This document shows, piece after piece, positions 1 to 9,946 of a stretch of DNA of 64,000 nucleotides. The DNA is from a gamma proteobacterium symbiont of Ctena orbiculata (GTDB lineage Bacteria; Pseudomonadota; Gammaproteobacteria; Chromatiales; Chromatiaceae): contig NATW01000119.1 of assembly GCA_003094555.1 (NCBI GenBank), positions 1 to 64,000 on the forward strand, read 5' to 3'. Position numbers and translations under genes: made by a program. The notes below the pieces were generated by a model that was given only the letters and a program-made list of their open reading frames with translations, did not search any database and was not told the origin of the DNA. The stretch's first letter is position 1. Every line of letters begins with the position of its first letter.

Positions 1-329
1 CCCCTGAGGAGTAACACACAGACGATTCCCCGTTCCTGGGGTGAAAACTCAAGCGCCCCAAAACCCGTATTGCAAAATCGATGTTGATATTTCGCCACGC
101 GACTGCCAAACCCGGTACGATCGCTGACAAGGTGCTTTTTCATCAACTCATCCAAGAGATTTTGTACCTCCTCCTCTTGCAGCTGCAGTACAGGTTCCCG
201 ACTGCTCTTCTGGTTGCAGGCATTGGTTAAAGCGGCGAGCGAGAGTGGATACTGGTCAGGGGTGGTGACCTCTTTTTCCAGCAGGCAACCTATAACGCGT
301 GCCTCTAAGGGTGTGATCTCTATTTTCAT
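1..329 (-). CDS. yceH: YceH/DUF480 family protein, partial (C-terminus off the left edge)
   Basis: Translating the minus strand from the ATG at 327-329 gives an open frame running off the left edge (about 109 codons seen). It begins [20 protein letters not shown] and continues with [26 protein letters not shown] and a [12 protein letters not shown] block. These are the recognised N-terminal signatures of the UPF0502/YceH family, which folds as tandem winged helices. The family's role is unclear; DNA or protein binding is usually guessed from the fold. Full-length members are about 200 to 220 residues, so roughly half is present. It is divergent from the next gene. Confidence 0.88.
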   Translation of the reverse strand, partial: MKIEITPLEARVIGCLLEKEVTTPDQYPLSLAALTNACNQKSSREPVLQLQEEEVQNLLDELMKKHLVSDRTGFGSRVAKYQHRFCNTGFGALEFSPQERGIVCVLLLR

Positions 330-514
330 TGTAACTATACGTAACCAGACATGACTTGATTGACAGGGCTTGCAAAACCTCAAACCTCGGTTTGTCTAAA
401 GCATGTCACGAAATTTAAAACATACAAAGTGATTTTTCTCCTTTGAGAACCTTAGTGGCTCATTCAGATGGTTGCTAGAATTCAGAGTGTGCCCATCAAT
501 GGTTCTATGGACGT

Positions 515-1984
515 ATGAATCATTTAAAATCAGCCCTACACAGACTGTTCCAGCCCGCTGCAGATCAACGCTTGGTAAGCTGGTTGTTTCTGCGTCTGCT
601 GGCCCTGGTCTACCTGGCGGCCTTTGCCTCCTTATCGGTCCAGATCACAGGCTTGGTTGGCGAAACCGGCATCCTTCCCCTGGATGAACATTTCAGCTTG
701 GCGGCAGAACACTATGGGAAGGGTGCCTGGGTCTGGTTTCCCTCCATATTCTGGATTACCGGGGCCAGTGATCTGGCGCTCAAGGGGGTGAGTCTGCTGG
801 GGATTCTTCTCTCTTTACTGCTGCTGTTGGGGCACAGGGAGAGGCTGAATCTGATACTGCTGTTTCTGCTCTATCTCTCCCTCTATCACGCGGGACAGAT
901 ATTCACCAACTTTCAATGGGACACCCTGTTGCTGGAAGCGGGATTTCTCGCCATATTCCTGGTGGGCGGTGGCAACCTGTTACTGATCTTCCTATTCGAT
1001 TGGCTGCTGTTTCGATTGCGCTTCATGTCCGGTGTATTCAAGTTGGTCAGCGGCGATCCATCCTGGTCCGGTTTGACCGCCCTCAGCCACTACTTTGAAA
1101 CCCAGCCCCTACCCCATATCGGTGCCTGGTACGCCCATCAGCTGCCGGAGCTGCTGCTCAAGGCCGGGGTGATAATGACCCTGTTCAGTGAGCTGCTGGT
1201 ACCCTTTCTGATCTTTTTTCCCCGCCGTTTCCGCTATGCAGCTGCGGCGATCACCCTCCTGATGCAACTGCTGATTATCGCCACCAGTAATCACAATTTC
1301 ATCAATCTGCTGACCATCATACTGTGTCTCTTTCTGCTCCATGATCCACTGCTGAAACGGGTGGTTCCTGCCCGGCTCTTGAATCGGATTGAAATACCTG
1401 AGAGTTCCCCAGGCCGACTGAGGACAGGAGTGATCGTCATCGTTACATTGCTGATCCTCCCCGCCAGTCTGATCAGCTTCACCAATTATCTGCTCCGCCC
1501 CCCTGTGCTGCCGCAGTCGCTGCTAGGCTTCAGTCAATCTGTACAGCGACTGGGTATCGGCCATATCTTCCACGTCTTTCCCACCATGCAGACCCAGAGA
1601 CAGGAGCTGATAATCCAAGGATCGAATGATGGTAAAACCTGGCAAGTCTACGAGTTCGGTTATAAACCCGGCGATCCATCCCAAGCCCCGGCGATGATCA
1701 TTCCACATCAGCCACGACTTGACTGGATGGTCTGGTTCGTCCCCACCCAACAAGGGCTGCAAATGGAGTGGTTCGGTCGCTTCTTACAACGCTTACACCA
1801 GGGATCTGCAACGGTTTCTGCACTCTTGGACCACAACCCTTTCCCCGATACCCCCCCGCGCTATCTGCGGGTGGACAGTTTTAAATACAGTTTCACCACT
1901 GCCCAGGAGAGGGAGCAGAACGGTAATTGGTGGAAGACTGAATACCTGGGGCAATTTCCGCAGGTAACACCGAGAAGGCCCTGA
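515..1984 (+). CDS. Lipase maturation factor family membrane protein
   Basis: A 489-residue multi-pass membrane protein. Hydrophobic segments lie at about residues 20-45, 85-105, 110-128, 135-170, 215-235, 240-280 and 300-325, followed by a soluble C-terminal domain of about 150 residues. The motif GDPSWSGLTALSHYFETQPL (from about residue 180) is the hallmark of the LMF1/DUF1222 family. In vertebrates LMF1 helps dimeric lipases fold in the ER; the role of bacterial members is not established. The ATG at 515 has only a weak GGA upstream, but the following residues match the family N-terminus. It stands alone, with no lipase gene adjacent. Confidence 0.85.
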   Translation: MNHLKSALHRLFQPAADQRLVSWLFLRLLALVYLAAFASLSVQITGLVGETGILPLDEHFSLAAEHYGKGAWVWFPSIFWITGASDLALKGVSLLGILLSLLLLLGHRERLNLILLFLLYLSLYHAGQIFTNFQWDTLLLEAGFLAIFLVGGGNLLLIFLFDWLLFRLRFMSGVFKLVSGDPSWSGLTALSHYFETQPLPHIGAWYAHQLPELLLKAGVIMTLFSELLVPFLIFFPRRFRYAAAAITLLMQLLIIATSNHNFINLLTIILCLFLLHDPLLKRVVPARLLNRIEIPESSPGRLRTGVIVIVTLLILPASLISFTNYLLRPPVLPQSLLGFSQSVQRLGIGHIFHVFPTMQTQRQELIIQGSNDGKTWQVYEFGYKPGDPSQAPAMIIPHQPRLDWMVWFVPTQQGLQMEWFGRFLQRLHQGSATVSALLDHNPFPDTPPRYLRVDSFKYSFTTAQEREQNGNWWKTEYLGQFPQVTPRRP

Positions 1985-2011
1985 GATAGAACCGGTGGAT
2001 CAATATAGGAT

Positions 2012-2257
2012 CTATTTCATTACCATAAAAGAATCGGAACCCTGACTACCCATGGAGTGATTGTATGATTGGGAGAGAATCTCTTCTGCCTTGACGACCA
2101 TACGCCTGATATCAAGGATGGTTGCTTCAATAGGAAAGTGCTTGATGCCGTAGATCTCACTGCCTCTGAATTCAGCTTCAAAGCCACAGCTGTGGCTGAT
2201 CAGATTTAGGTTGGCATCTATGTCCCAATCATCTTGGTTATCGCTGAACTGAATCAT
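2012..2257 (-). CDS. Small hypothetical protein
   Basis: An 81-residue frame (MIQFSDNQDDWDIDANLNLI...) that I do not recognise. It is acidic in the N-terminal half, has one Cys, no signal peptide and no membrane segment. It lies convergent to the lipase-maturation-factor gene, 27 bp away, and divergent from the ArsC-like gene. Sensible codon use and the start codon directly after an AT-rich spacer support it being a gene, but no function can be given. Length alone does not exclude a chance frame. Confidence 0.5.
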   Translation of the reverse strand: MIQFSDNQDDWDIDANLNLISHSCGFEAEFRGSEIYGIKHFPIEATILDIRRMVVKAEEILSQSYNHSMGSQGSDSFMVMK

Positions 2258-2514
2258 CGAAATTGTCCTTTTTCGAAATTAACATTACAAAAAGTGTATG
2301 TGAAGATATTACCACCAAACCATCCACAAGCGGGTGGCAAACCGGTGGTTAATATCCTTAACGGTAGTAAAAAGTGGATAAGCTGAACAGACGTAAAAAC
2401 CCTACCGAATGCCACTGGTTGATAGGCTCTGCCTATTTTATACTGGCATGTACTTTTAGTTCCTAGACTGCTCCACTCAATGTACTGTTTTTACTGTAAA
2501 AGAGAGATATCACC

Positions 2515-2886
2515 ATGCTCAGGCTGTATGGCATACCCAATTGCGACACGATGAAAAAGGCCCGTCGATGGCTGGATGAGAGGAGTATCGTTTATGAATT
2601 TCATGACTATAAAAAGCTTGGGATTGAGGAAAAGCTGTTGCGCCAGTGGGTCGAGAAGGTTGGCTGGGAAACCTTGCTCAACCGTCGCGGTATGATGTGG
2701 CGAAAACTGGACGACAGGGTAAAGGCTGAAATCGATGAAGCGAGCGCCATCCGGGTCATGCTTGAGACCCCTTCAATCATCAAACGACCCGTACTCCAGA
2801 TTGGAAAAACCCTAGAGGTGGGATTCAAGGCGGAACGCTATGCCGAGCTCTTAGACGGCATTGCGCCATCTACAACCGCTAACTAG
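2515..2886 (+). CDS. ArsC/Spx-family protein (YffB-like)
   Basis: A 123-residue thioredoxin-fold protein of the ArsC superfamily. It starts [20 protein letters not shown] with a single Cys (Cys10) in the usual P-loop position, and contains [10 protein letters not shown] and [16 protein letters not shown], matching the conserved RP/G part of the family. The second and third resolving cysteines of true arsenate reductases are absent, and there is no ars operon nearby, so it is more like E. coli YffB, whose substrate is unknown. An AGAGAG ribosome binding site precedes the ATG. It probably has its own transcript ahead of dapL. Confidence 0.85.
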   Translation: MLRLYGIPNCDTMKKARRWLDERSIVYEFHDYKKLGIEEKLLRQWVEKVGWETLLNRRGMMWRKLDDRVKAEIDEASAIRVMLETPSIIKRPVLQIGKTLEVGFKAERYAELLDGIAPSTTAN

Positions 2887-2892
2887 CCAGCC

Positions 2893-2913
2893 ACTCAAAA
2901 CTCAAAACTCAAG
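2893..2913. repeat. Three tandem heptanucleotide units (ACTCAAA type)
   Basis: Directly after the ArsC-like gene three 7-bp units run head to tail: ACTCAAA, ACTCAAA, ACTCAAG. The same heptad family recurs as two facing five-unit arrays between sdhA and sdhB (14126-14207), so this looks like a dispersed short tandem repeat of this genome. Confidence 0.8.
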
Positions 2914-2951
2914 GTTTAGGATCTCACTCTCCTACTCTCACACAATCTCTG

Positions 2952-2957
2952 TATAAT
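2952..2957 (+). promoter_or_regulatory. Candidate -10 box for dapL-lysA
   Basis: A perfect TATAAT lies 30 bp before the dapL start codon. No good TTGACA is found at 16 to 18 bp upstream, so only the -10 element is supported. Confidence 0.45.
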
Positions 2958-2987
2958 GGCCCGTTTTTCGGTTTCCTGAGGTGTAGC

Positions 2988-4208
2988 ATGATCAAAATCA
3001 ATGAGAACTATAAGAAACTCCAGGCCTCATACCTGTTCTCAGACATCGCCAAGCGAGTTGCCGCTTTTCAGCAGGCCAACCCGGAAAAGCACATCATCCG
3101 TCTGGGCATAGGTGATGTCACCCGCGCCCTGCCGGATGCCTGCATCAAGGCCTTTCATGCAGCCGTTGACGAAATGGCCAATGACTCCACCTTCCATGGC
3201 TATGGCCCTGAGCAGGGTTACGATTTTCTGCGCGAGGCGATCGCCAAGGGGGATTTCCAATCCCGTGGCTGCAGCATCGAGGCCGATGAGATCTTCGTCA
3301 GTGATGGCGCCAAATGCGATTCAGGCAACTTTCAGGAGATTTTCGCCAACGATATTCGGGTTGCCATTCCGGATCCTGTCTACCCGGTCTATGTGGACAC
3401 CAATGTGATGGCAGGACGCACAGGTGAGGCGGAAGCGGGACGCTATACGGGTCTCACCTACCTGGAAGGTACCCGGGAGAACGGCTTTATACCCGGCCTG
3501 CCCAGTGAGCCGGTGGATCTGATCTATCTCTGCTTCCCCAACAATCCCACCGGGGCCACCGCCACCAAGGCGCAGTTGCAGCAGTGGGTCGACTATGCCA
3601 AGGCCAACAAGGCCCTGATCCTGTTCGATGCCGCCTACGAGGCCTTTGTCCAGGATGAGACCCTGCCCCGCTCGATCTACGAGATCGAGGGAGCTCAGGA
3701 GGTTGCCGTGGAGTTTCGCAGTTTCTCCAAGACCGCTGGCTTCACCGGGACACGCTGCGCCTATACCGTGGTACCCGAGGCGTGCAAAGCCTATACCGCA
3801 TCCGGTGAGGCGGTCTCGATCCAGGACCTGTGGAACCGCCGCCATACAACCAAGTTCAACAGTGTCTCCTATCCGGTACAGCGGGCCGCCGAGGCGGTCT
3901 ACAGCGAGCAGGGGCGCGCCCAGATCAGCGAACTGGTCAGTGACTATCTGAAGAACGCGAAATATATCCGCGAACAGATGGAGGGCCTGGGTTATAACTG
4001 TATTGGCGGTGAGAACTCACCCTATATATGGATCGACGCCAAGGGTGACTCATGGGATCTGTTCGATATGCTGCTCAACAAGGCGGGTGTGGTCTGTACC
4101 CCGGGCGCAGGTTTCGGTAAATGCGGTGAGGGCTATATTCGTATCAGCGCCTTCAACAGTTTTGAGAATGTACAGGATGCCATGAACAGAATCAGCGGAG
4201 CCCTATAG
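2988..4208 (+). CDS. dapL: LL-diaminopimelate aminotransferase
   Basis: A 406-residue PLP-dependent fold-type I aminotransferase that makes LL-2,6-diaminopimelate from tetrahydrodipicolinate in one step, using glutamate as amino donor. Evidence is the N-terminus [20 protein letters not shown], the [10 protein letters not shown] block, the [14 protein letters not shown] block, the CFPNNPTGA substrate loop and the [12 protein letters not shown] motif carrying the PLP lysine (Lys248). The length is normal for the family. A GAGGTG ribosome binding site precedes the ATG. The stop codon TAG shares a base with the GTG start of lysA, so the two are translationally coupled. DapL replaces the acylated DapDCE route found in most gammaproteobacteria. 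Confidence 0.96.
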   Translation: MIKINENYKKLQASYLFSDIAKRVAAFQQANPEKHIIRLGIGDVTRALPDACIKAFHAAVDEMANDSTFHGYGPEQGYDFLREAIAKGDFQSRGCSIEADEIFVSDGAKCDSGNFQEIFANDIRVAIPDPVYPVYVDTNVMAGRTGEAEAGRYTGLTYLEGTRENGFIPGLPSEPVDLIYLCFPNNPTGATATKAQLQQWVDYAKANKALILFDAAYEAFVQDETLPRSIYEIEGAQEVAVEFRSFSKTAGFTGTRCAYTVVPEACKAYTASGEAVSIQDLWNRRHTTKFNSVSYPVQRAAEAVYSEQGRAQISELVSDYLKNAKYIREQMEGLGYNCIGGENSPYIWIDAKGDSWDLFDMLLNKAGVVCTPGAGFGKCGEGYIRISAFNSFENVQDAMNRISGAL

Positions 4209-5464
4209 TGCCCATCTCAGCAGATCTTGCCAAGCGTCTTGAGGGATCCCTGGAGGATATCGTCGAGCACTTTGGCACTCCTTTCCATATCTATGATGAG
4301 AAGGGTATCAGAGAGAACGGCGAAGCCCTCATCCGGGCCTTTGCCGGGGTTGATTCATTTCGTGAATATTTTGCCGTCAAGGCACTGCCGAACCCCAGCA
4401 TCATGAAGATCATGCAGGAGCTGGGATTCGGCTTCGATTGCAGTTCCATTACAGAACTGCTGCTGAGCCGGCAGGTCGGCGCCAGCGGTGAACAGATCAT
4501 GTTCACCTCCAACAATACCAGCCCGGCTGAGTTCGCTGTGGCAGAGGCCGACGGTGGCTGCGTGCTCAATCTTGACGACATCTCCCTGATCGACAAGGTG
4601 CCACAGATGCCGGAACTGATCTGTTTCCGCTACAACCCGGGGGAACGGCGCAGCGGCAACAGCATCATCGGCAACCCTCTCGAATCAAAATACGGTGTGG
4701 CCCACGATCAGCTGCTGGATGCCTATAAAAAGGCGATGCAACGGGGCGCCCGTCGCTTCGGACTGCACACCATGCTGGCATCCAATGAACTCAATCATGC
4801 CTATATGGTCGAGACCGCCCGGATGTTGCTGGACAGGGTTGTATGGCTCTCCGAAAAGCTCGATATACGTTTTGACTTCATCAACATCGGCGGTGGTCTC
4901 GGGATCCCCTATCGTCCCCAGGAAAGGCCCCTCGATATCGTGAGCATGGGCAAGGAGATCGCCGAGTTGTTCCGTAGCTTCAAGGCGCATCACGGTTATG
5001 CCCCCAGACTTATTCTCGAGAGTGGGCGCTATATCACCGGACCCTATGGGGTACTGGTTACCCGCGCCATAAACCGCAAAGAGATATATCGCACCTACGT
5101 GGGTGTCGACTCATGCATGTCGTCTCTCATGAGGCCGGGCATGTATGATGCCTATCACCATCTATCGGTACTCGGCAAGGAGGGTGAGCAGGAGACGGTG
5201 GATGTGGTGGGTTCTTTGTGTGAGAACAATGACAAATTCGCCATCCAACGCCCCCTGCCGGCCATCCAGGATGGGGATATCCTGCTGATTCACGATACCG
5301 GCGCTCATGGCCATGCCATGGGCTTTAACTATAACGGTAAGACCAGACCCAAGGAGCTGCTGCTGCGCAGCGACGGCAGTGTGGAACTGATTCGTCGCGA
5401 AGAGAACGTGGACGACCTCTTCGCCACCCTGAACTTTGCGCCTGACCGGTTTATACCTGGCTGA
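4208..5464 (+). CDS. lysA: Diaminopimelate decarboxylase-type PLP enzyme
   Basis: A 418-residue alanine-racemase-fold (type III) PLP decarboxylase. FREYFAVKALPNPSIM carries the PLP lysine (Lys58); GGGLGIPY is the phosphate-binding loop; LESGRYITGPYG and SSLMRPGMYDAYHH are LysA signatures. It should convert meso-diaminopimelate to L-lysine, completing the route begun by dapL. It starts at GTG 4208, overlapping the dapL stop by one base. One oddity: the usual CESGD active-site loop reads CENND here, which is seen in a divergent LysA subgroup and may alter substrate handling. Context makes a lysine role far more likely than another decarboxylase. Confidence 0.92.
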   Translation: MPISADLAKRLEGSLEDIVEHFGTPFHIYDEKGIRENGEALIRAFAGVDSFREYFAVKALPNPSIMKIMQELGFGFDCSSITELLLSRQVGASGEQIMFTSNNTSPAEFAVAEADGGCVLNLDDISLIDKVPQMPELICFRYNPGERRSGNSIIGNPLESKYGVAHDQLLDAYKKAMQRGARRFGLHTMLASNELNHAYMVETARMLLDRVVWLSEKLDIRFDFINIGGGLGIPYRPQERPLDIVSMGKEIAELFRSFKAHHGYAPRLILESGRYITGPYGVLVTRAINRKEIYRTYVGVDSCMSSLMRPGMYDAYHHLSVLGKEGEQETVDVVGSLCENNDKFAIQRPLPAIQDGDILLIHDTGAHGHAMGFNYNGKTRPKELLLRSDGSVELIRREENVDDLFATLNFAPDRFIPG

Positions 5465-5767
5465 TTGGTAGCTCGCGAAGCGCATCCACCCGGCGCCAAT
5501 ACCCAGGTTCCCAATAGCCAAACATCACCGTCACAGCCTGCGAAATCAGTGGTTCGTGGCCATCAAGAACGGCATTCTTCGATTTGGCTTAGGTCATTGA
5601 TTTCTATAAAAACTCCTTTAATTCCCGCATCTTACAAAAAACCATAATTTGAGTAGTGGTTCTCAAAAATGGTGCGAGAGGCCATTCGGATACTCAAGGT
5701 TCATTGCCCTATACCGCTGACCACAGAGAACCGAGCTGTAAAAAGAATCAATTCCGGGAGAAAACCC
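5465..5767. other. Intergenic stretch without recognisable content
   Basis: The 303 bp between lysA and the next gene hold no convincing gene, hairpin terminator or known repeat. The open frames through it lack a good start site, and the last one is simply an upstream in-frame extension of the following gene. Confidence 0.6.
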
Positions 5768-6547
5768 ATGGAGCTATTTTTCGTCATTTCCGCCTTCGTG
5801 CTGATCGGCCTGTTTTATGTCTATAAGCACACCCTGTCCAACTCAACCAAGAGCAACAGGATCAACATCGACAACTTCCAGGAGCAGATCGAAACTGCCC
5901 TGACCCTTCCCCGGGATTCAGCTGATGATTGGCAAAATGAACCCGCCACGGAAGCCATGCTGCAGGAGATGGCCGATCGGGGTATCTGGCTGAATCAGCA
6001 ACTGACCAAGGGCCAGGCCATGAATATCCTCGGTCTCTTCACCCCGCCCGACGGCAGGCAGGTGGATATCCTGAAGTACTTCAATATCCCCTACTCATTC
6101 AAGATGAATCAGACCATGGCCTACTATCTGATTCGTGAGTTGTTCAAGGATCCGGCGAAGGTTGCCGAGTGGAACAATCGTCCACCAACCACCACAGTAC
6201 GCCAGGGTCTGCTGTTCATGGAAGGAAAGCTGATCAGCGGTATGACCCATGTGGAGGCCCAACGTCGCCTCGACAAGCTGGGCATGACCTATCCGGAGCA
6301 ATACCGGGAGTGGAAGCAGATCGACCGGCTGTTTCTGGAAACCAACAATCCGGAAGTTCGGGCCAAATTCCAAGTGCGTAAAATCACCTGGAAGCGCTTC
6401 TATGAGAGCTATGATGCAGTCAAGGCAACCGGAGTCAATCCACGGGTGATGAGTGGTGAACACATCATCGAATACTCACTGAGACAGGATGACAGCATCG
6501 TGGCACATGCCAAGATTCGCGACGCGATGCAGCCTGCATCCTCCTGA
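5768..6547 (+). CDS. Membrane-anchored hypothetical protein
   Basis: Not recognised. The ATG at 5768 is chosen because a GGGAG ribosome binding site sits 7 bp upstream; the frame is open 99 bp further but without such a site. The 259-residue product starts MELFFVISAFVLIGLFYVYK, one membrane segment at residues 2-19, then a soluble domain that is mostly charged and helical and contains a GMTHVEAQRRLDKLGMTYPE block. The anchor suggests it is held on the inner membrane; which side is not clear. It is convergent with the following minus-strand gene. Confidence 0.8.
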   Translation: MELFFVISAFVLIGLFYVYKHTLSNSTKSNRINIDNFQEQIETALTLPRDSADDWQNEPATEAMLQEMADRGIWLNQQLTKGQAMNILGLFTPPDGRQVDILKYFNIPYSFKMNQTMAYYLIRELFKDPAKVAEWNNRPPTTTVRQGLLFMEGKLISGMTHVEAQRRLDKLGMTYPEQYREWKQIDRLFLETNNPEVRAKFQVRKITWKRFYESYDAVKATGVNPRVMSGEHIIEYSLRQDDSIVAHAKIRDAMQPASS

Positions 6548-6583
6548 GCCAGATTATCAAGACAGGGATGTCAGGCCTGGCGC

Positions 6584-6895
6584 TCAAGCATAGACGTCGA
6601 TACCCAGGACTTCACTGATGTAGTCTCGCTCCTGGTCTGCCTGTACCGACTGGTAAGAGGCGAGCGCACGTTGTTTGCCGGGATCGTCATTAATCTGGCT
6701 GAAGCTTGGTCTCGATTGCTGGCGTTGCAGCAACTGCTCTGCCTGTTTCACATGCTCCACACTGCGCAGTGTGGGTGCGGTCTCACCGACCAGTGAGGCA
6801 AGTGGGAGGGTTTGAGTCATCCGCGCAGCACTCTCCCGCTGCTGCTCCAGCGAGAGGGTCATGGATGGCAATGTCAGAGAGTGGGATATCTGCAT
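6584..6895 (-). CDS. Hypothetical protein
   Basis: A 103-residue soluble protein (MQISHSLTLPSMTLSLEQQR...), rich in Gln and Ser, ending DYISEVLGIDVYA. The C-terminal part, RALASYQSVQADQERDYISE, resembles short conserved proteins of unknown function seen in gammaproteobacteria; I cannot name the family. It has no signal peptide or membrane segment. It follows copA by 35 bp on the same strand and may be its last transcribed companion. A GAG sits 6 bp before the ATG. Confidence 0.65.
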   Translation of the reverse strand: MQISHSLTLPSMTLSLEQQRESAARMTQTLPLASLVGETAPTLRSVEHVKQAEQLLQRQQSRPSFSQINDDPGKQRALASYQSVQADQERDYISEVLGIDVYA

Positions 6896-6930
6896 TGGCT
6901 ACTCAAACCAGGTATTGTGCCGAAACACCC

Positions 6931-9891
6931 TTAACTGGAGACCGATTCCACGCTATAGCCCGCCTCGACGACAGCGTTGACCAGGGCCTCCTGGTCCGCG
7001 CTACCGGTAACGACAGCCTGTGCCTCTTCAAGACTGACCTCCGCATTCACCACACCCGGTTGGGCCTGCAGCGCCTTGCTGACGTTCATTACACAGTGTG
7101 GGCAGGTCATGCCACTGACTTTCAGCGTGATACTCAAGGGTGCCTCCTTTGAAGCCTGAAAAAATCGCAATCTGTTGGCATTGGTGACAACGGTCACCGA
7201 CGATAGTGCCATCGCCGCACTGGCAAACATGGGCGGTAACAACCAACCGGTGAGAGGATAGAGCACACCCGCTGCCATCGGGATACCAATCACATTATAG
7301 ATAAATGCGCCAAAAAGGTTCTGTTTTATGTTCCTCAAGGTTGCCCTGGAGAGGGCAATCGCCGTGGAGATATTGAGCAGGGAGTCGCCGACCAGGGTGA
7401 TATCCGCATTCTCTATGGCCACATCGGTGCCGCTGCCGATGGCAAATCCGGTGTCAGCCTGGGCGAGGGCCGGGGCATCATTGACGCCATCCCCCACCAT
7501 CCCGACACGATGGCCCTGCTGCTGCAATCCCTTCACTATTTCGAGCTTCTGTGCCGGCAGTAGTTCACTGTGGACCGCTCCAACCCCCAGTGCCCGCGCC
7601 ACCGCCTCTACGGTAGCGCGGTTATCTCCACTGCAGATGACCAGTTCAACCCCATGCTCTCTGAGAGACTCCACGGCAGTTTGACTGTCGTGACGCAGGG
7701 GATCCTTGAGGATCAGCAGCCCGAGGAACCTCCCCTCCCCCATGACCCACACCGGCGTGCCCGCTTGTGCGGCCTCTCGTTCGGCATGTGCCAGCAGTTC
7801 GGCAGGGGGGGTGAGACGATTTGAGGTCAGGAGTTGATTCCCTCCCAACTCCACGGACATCCCCGATACACTCCCCTCCACACTTCGTCCCGGGTGGGAG
7901 TTGAACGCCGCTACGGGGAGCAGGTCAATCCCAAGCTGACCCGCGTAATCGACTATCGCCTCCGCCAATGGGTGCGAGGCCTGGGATTCAACACTGGCAG
8001 CGAGGGCGATCAGCTCTCTTCTCTCCACTCCCGCTACAGGGTAGAGGGAGGTGACTGTGGGAGATCCCCGGGTAAGGGTGCCGGTCTTGTCCACCACCAG
8101 GTGGGTCAGACCGCTGGCCCGCTGCAGCCCTTCACTGTTTCTGATCAGGACATTCAACTGGGCGGCGCGGCTGGTCCCCACCATAATCGCAATCGGGGTT
8201 GCCAACCCCAGGGCACAGGGACAGGCGATCACCAGCACCGCGATGCTGGCGGTCAGGGCATAGGGTAGCGAGGGTTGCGGCGCCACTATCTGCCAGACGA
8301 TGAAGGTGATCACGGCGATCACCACAACCACCGGCACGAAGATTGCGGAAACCCTGTCCACAAGCCGCGCGATGGGGGGTTTACTCATCTGCGCCTTGCG
8401 CACCATGGCAATGATATGGGCGAGCGTCGTCTCCTCTCCCAGCCGGGTCACTTGAAATCGAAGCGTGCCGTTACGGTTCATGGTGCCCCCGGTAACGAGA
8501 GCACCCGGCTGTTTACACACCGGCAGTGATTCACCGGTCAACATCGATTCATCCACCGTCGACTCACCCTCCACCACCTCACCATCGATGGGGATGCGCT
8601 CACCGGGTCGCACCTGAATCCGGTCACCCAATCGCAGTAGGGAGACTGGGACAGATACCTCCTCTCCCCCATGGATGACCTGGGCGATCTTTGGCGCCAA
8701 TCCCACCAGGGCACCCACCGCCTCGCTGGTGGTCCGTTTGGCCCGGGTCTCCAGCACATGGCCGAACTGGAGAAAGGCGAGAATCAAAACCGATGCGTCG
8801 AAATAGAGCTTCTCCGTCTGCAGCAGCAGACCCTGGGGCTGGACGACGATGAGCAGGGAGGCGAGCCAGGCTGTACCGGTGCCCAATGCCACCAGGGTAT
8901 CCATATTGGCGGAGAGATGTTTGGCCTGTTTCCAGGCACCCAGATAGTAGTGGCCACCGCTGAATCGCATCACGAACAGGCACAGGATGGCGATGCCCAA
9001 CCAGAAACTCTCACCCCCGGACTCACTCACTAACGGGGTGTTGCCGCTCATTTCAGCGATCATCAGGGTGATCCCCACCACCCCCGCGAGCAGTGCCCGC
9101 TGCCAGGAGCGTCTGACTTCAGCGGCGGCCGCGGCGGCCTCTTCCGCGTAGGGATCGGTGAAAGGCTCCACCAGACGTGCCGATATGCCAGCATGCTCAA
9201 GCTCGATCAGGAGTTGCGCGGGATGGAGCCTGGTATGGATACGCCATGCCCCCTTCTCTTGATCCAAGCCGGCTTCCGGATCCAGGGTCTGTAACAGCCG
9301 GGACAGCTGCCGTCGCTGGGCATCTTGAGCAAGACCGGTGATCTCAAGCAGCAGTTCATCCGGTGCGCGGTGGGTGCTATCCAGGTGTGCGCCGTAACCC
9401 TGGTCGACCACCCGGTCAACCACCTTGTCGGGGTCACCCCCGATCACCTGGGCACGTTTTTCCACCAGGTTGACCACCGCCTCCGAAACCCCATCCACCG
9501 AACGGATGGCCCGCTCCACCGCGGCCACACAACTGGCACAGGTCATGTCGTCGATGGTCAGGGTATAGCCATCCGTCAATGTCAGCGCCGCTGTGTCTGT
9601 ATCCTGCTGAACATCGGTGGCTGGCAGCGGACAGTGGCTAGGCGTCTCGCTCAGGGATTGCGCCTCATAACCGGCCTCCCTGATCGCCGCAATGGCCAGC
9701 TGGGGACTCCCCCCGATGATCCGGGCCGTGTTGGATGTGAGACTGACTTCAACCTGTGCTACATCCGGCACGCCGGCGACAGCCTTTTCCACCGCCGCCA
9801 CGCAGTGCTGACAGGTCATGCCCGTGATCGACAATTGGTAGGCTGCTGCGGGAGAGGTCGTCTCCCTGTCAGCTTGCTGTTGCGAATGCAT
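6931..9891 (-). CDS. copA: Copper-translocating P1B-type ATPase with C-terminal HMA domain
   Basis: A 986-residue inner-membrane Cu(I) exporter. Domains in order: HMA1 with GMTCQHC at about residue 24; HMA2 with MTCASC at about 114; a third HMA-like stretch (about 180-250) with no CxxC; the membrane domain; TGES of the actuator domain near 453; CPCALGLATP near 555; DKTGTLT with the phosphorylated Asp near 598; GDGVNDAPAL; and a fourth HMA with GMTCPHC near 926. The ATG at 9889-9891 is preferred, since the frame upstream would run into hinT and HMA1 begins soon after it. Usual CopA proteins are 750 to 830 residues with only N-terminal HMAs, so the C-terminal domain is notable. It lies 55 bp behind hinT. 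Confidence 0.96.
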   Translation of the reverse strand: MHSQQQADRETTSPAAAYQLSITGMTCQHCVAAVEKAVAGVPDVAQVEVSLTSNTARIIGGSPQLAIAAIREAGYEAQSLSETPSHCPLPATDVQQDTDTAALTLTDGYTLTIDDMTCASCVAAVERAIRSVDGVSEAVVNLVEKRAQVIGGDPDKVVDRVVDQGYGAHLDSTHRAPDELLLEITGLAQDAQRRQLSRLLQTLDPEAGLDQEKGAWRIHTRLHPAQLLIELEHAGISARLVEPFTDPYAEEAAAAAAEVRRSWQRALLAGVVGITLMIAEMSGNTPLVSESGGESFWLGIAILCLFVMRFSGGHYYLGAWKQAKHLSANMDTLVALGTGTAWLASLLIVVQPQGLLLQTEKLYFDASVLILAFLQFGHVLETRAKRTTSEAVGALVGLAPKIAQVIHGGEEVSVPVSLLRLGDRIQVRPGERIPIDGEVVEGESTVDESMLTGESLPVCKQPGALVTGGTMNRNGTLRFQVTRLGEETTLAHIIAMVRKAQMSKPPIARLVDRVSAIFVPVVVVIAVITFIVWQIVAPQPSLPYALTASIAVLVIACPCALGLATPIAIMVGTSRAAQLNVLIRNSEGLQRASGLTHLVVDKTGTLTRGSPTVTSLYPVAGVERRELIALAASVESQASHPLAEAIVDYAGQLGIDLLPVAAFNSHPGRSVEGSVSGMSVELGGNQLLTSNRLTPPAELLAHAEREAAQAGTPVWVMGEGRFLGLLILKDPLRHDSQTAVESLREHGVELVICSGDNRATVEAVARALGVGAVHSELLPAQKLEIVKGLQQQGHRVGMVGDGVNDAPALAQADTGFAIGSGTDVAIENADITLVGDSLLNISTAIALSRATLRNIKQNLFGAFIYNVIGIPMAAGVLYPLTGWLLPPMFASAAMALSSVTVVTNANRLRFFQASKEAPLSITLKVSGMTCPHCVMNVSKALQAQPGVVNAEVSLEEAQAVVTGSADQEALVNAVVEAGYSVESVSS

Positions 9892-9946
9892 GCTAGGGCC
9901 TGTTAACACTAATCCAATGCACTCTGGATGCCCTCTATCCTTTTCC

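Noticed and set aside
6706..9906. Several plus-strand open frames across copA
   Set aside because: All are shadows of the copA coding sequence, with no recognisable protein.
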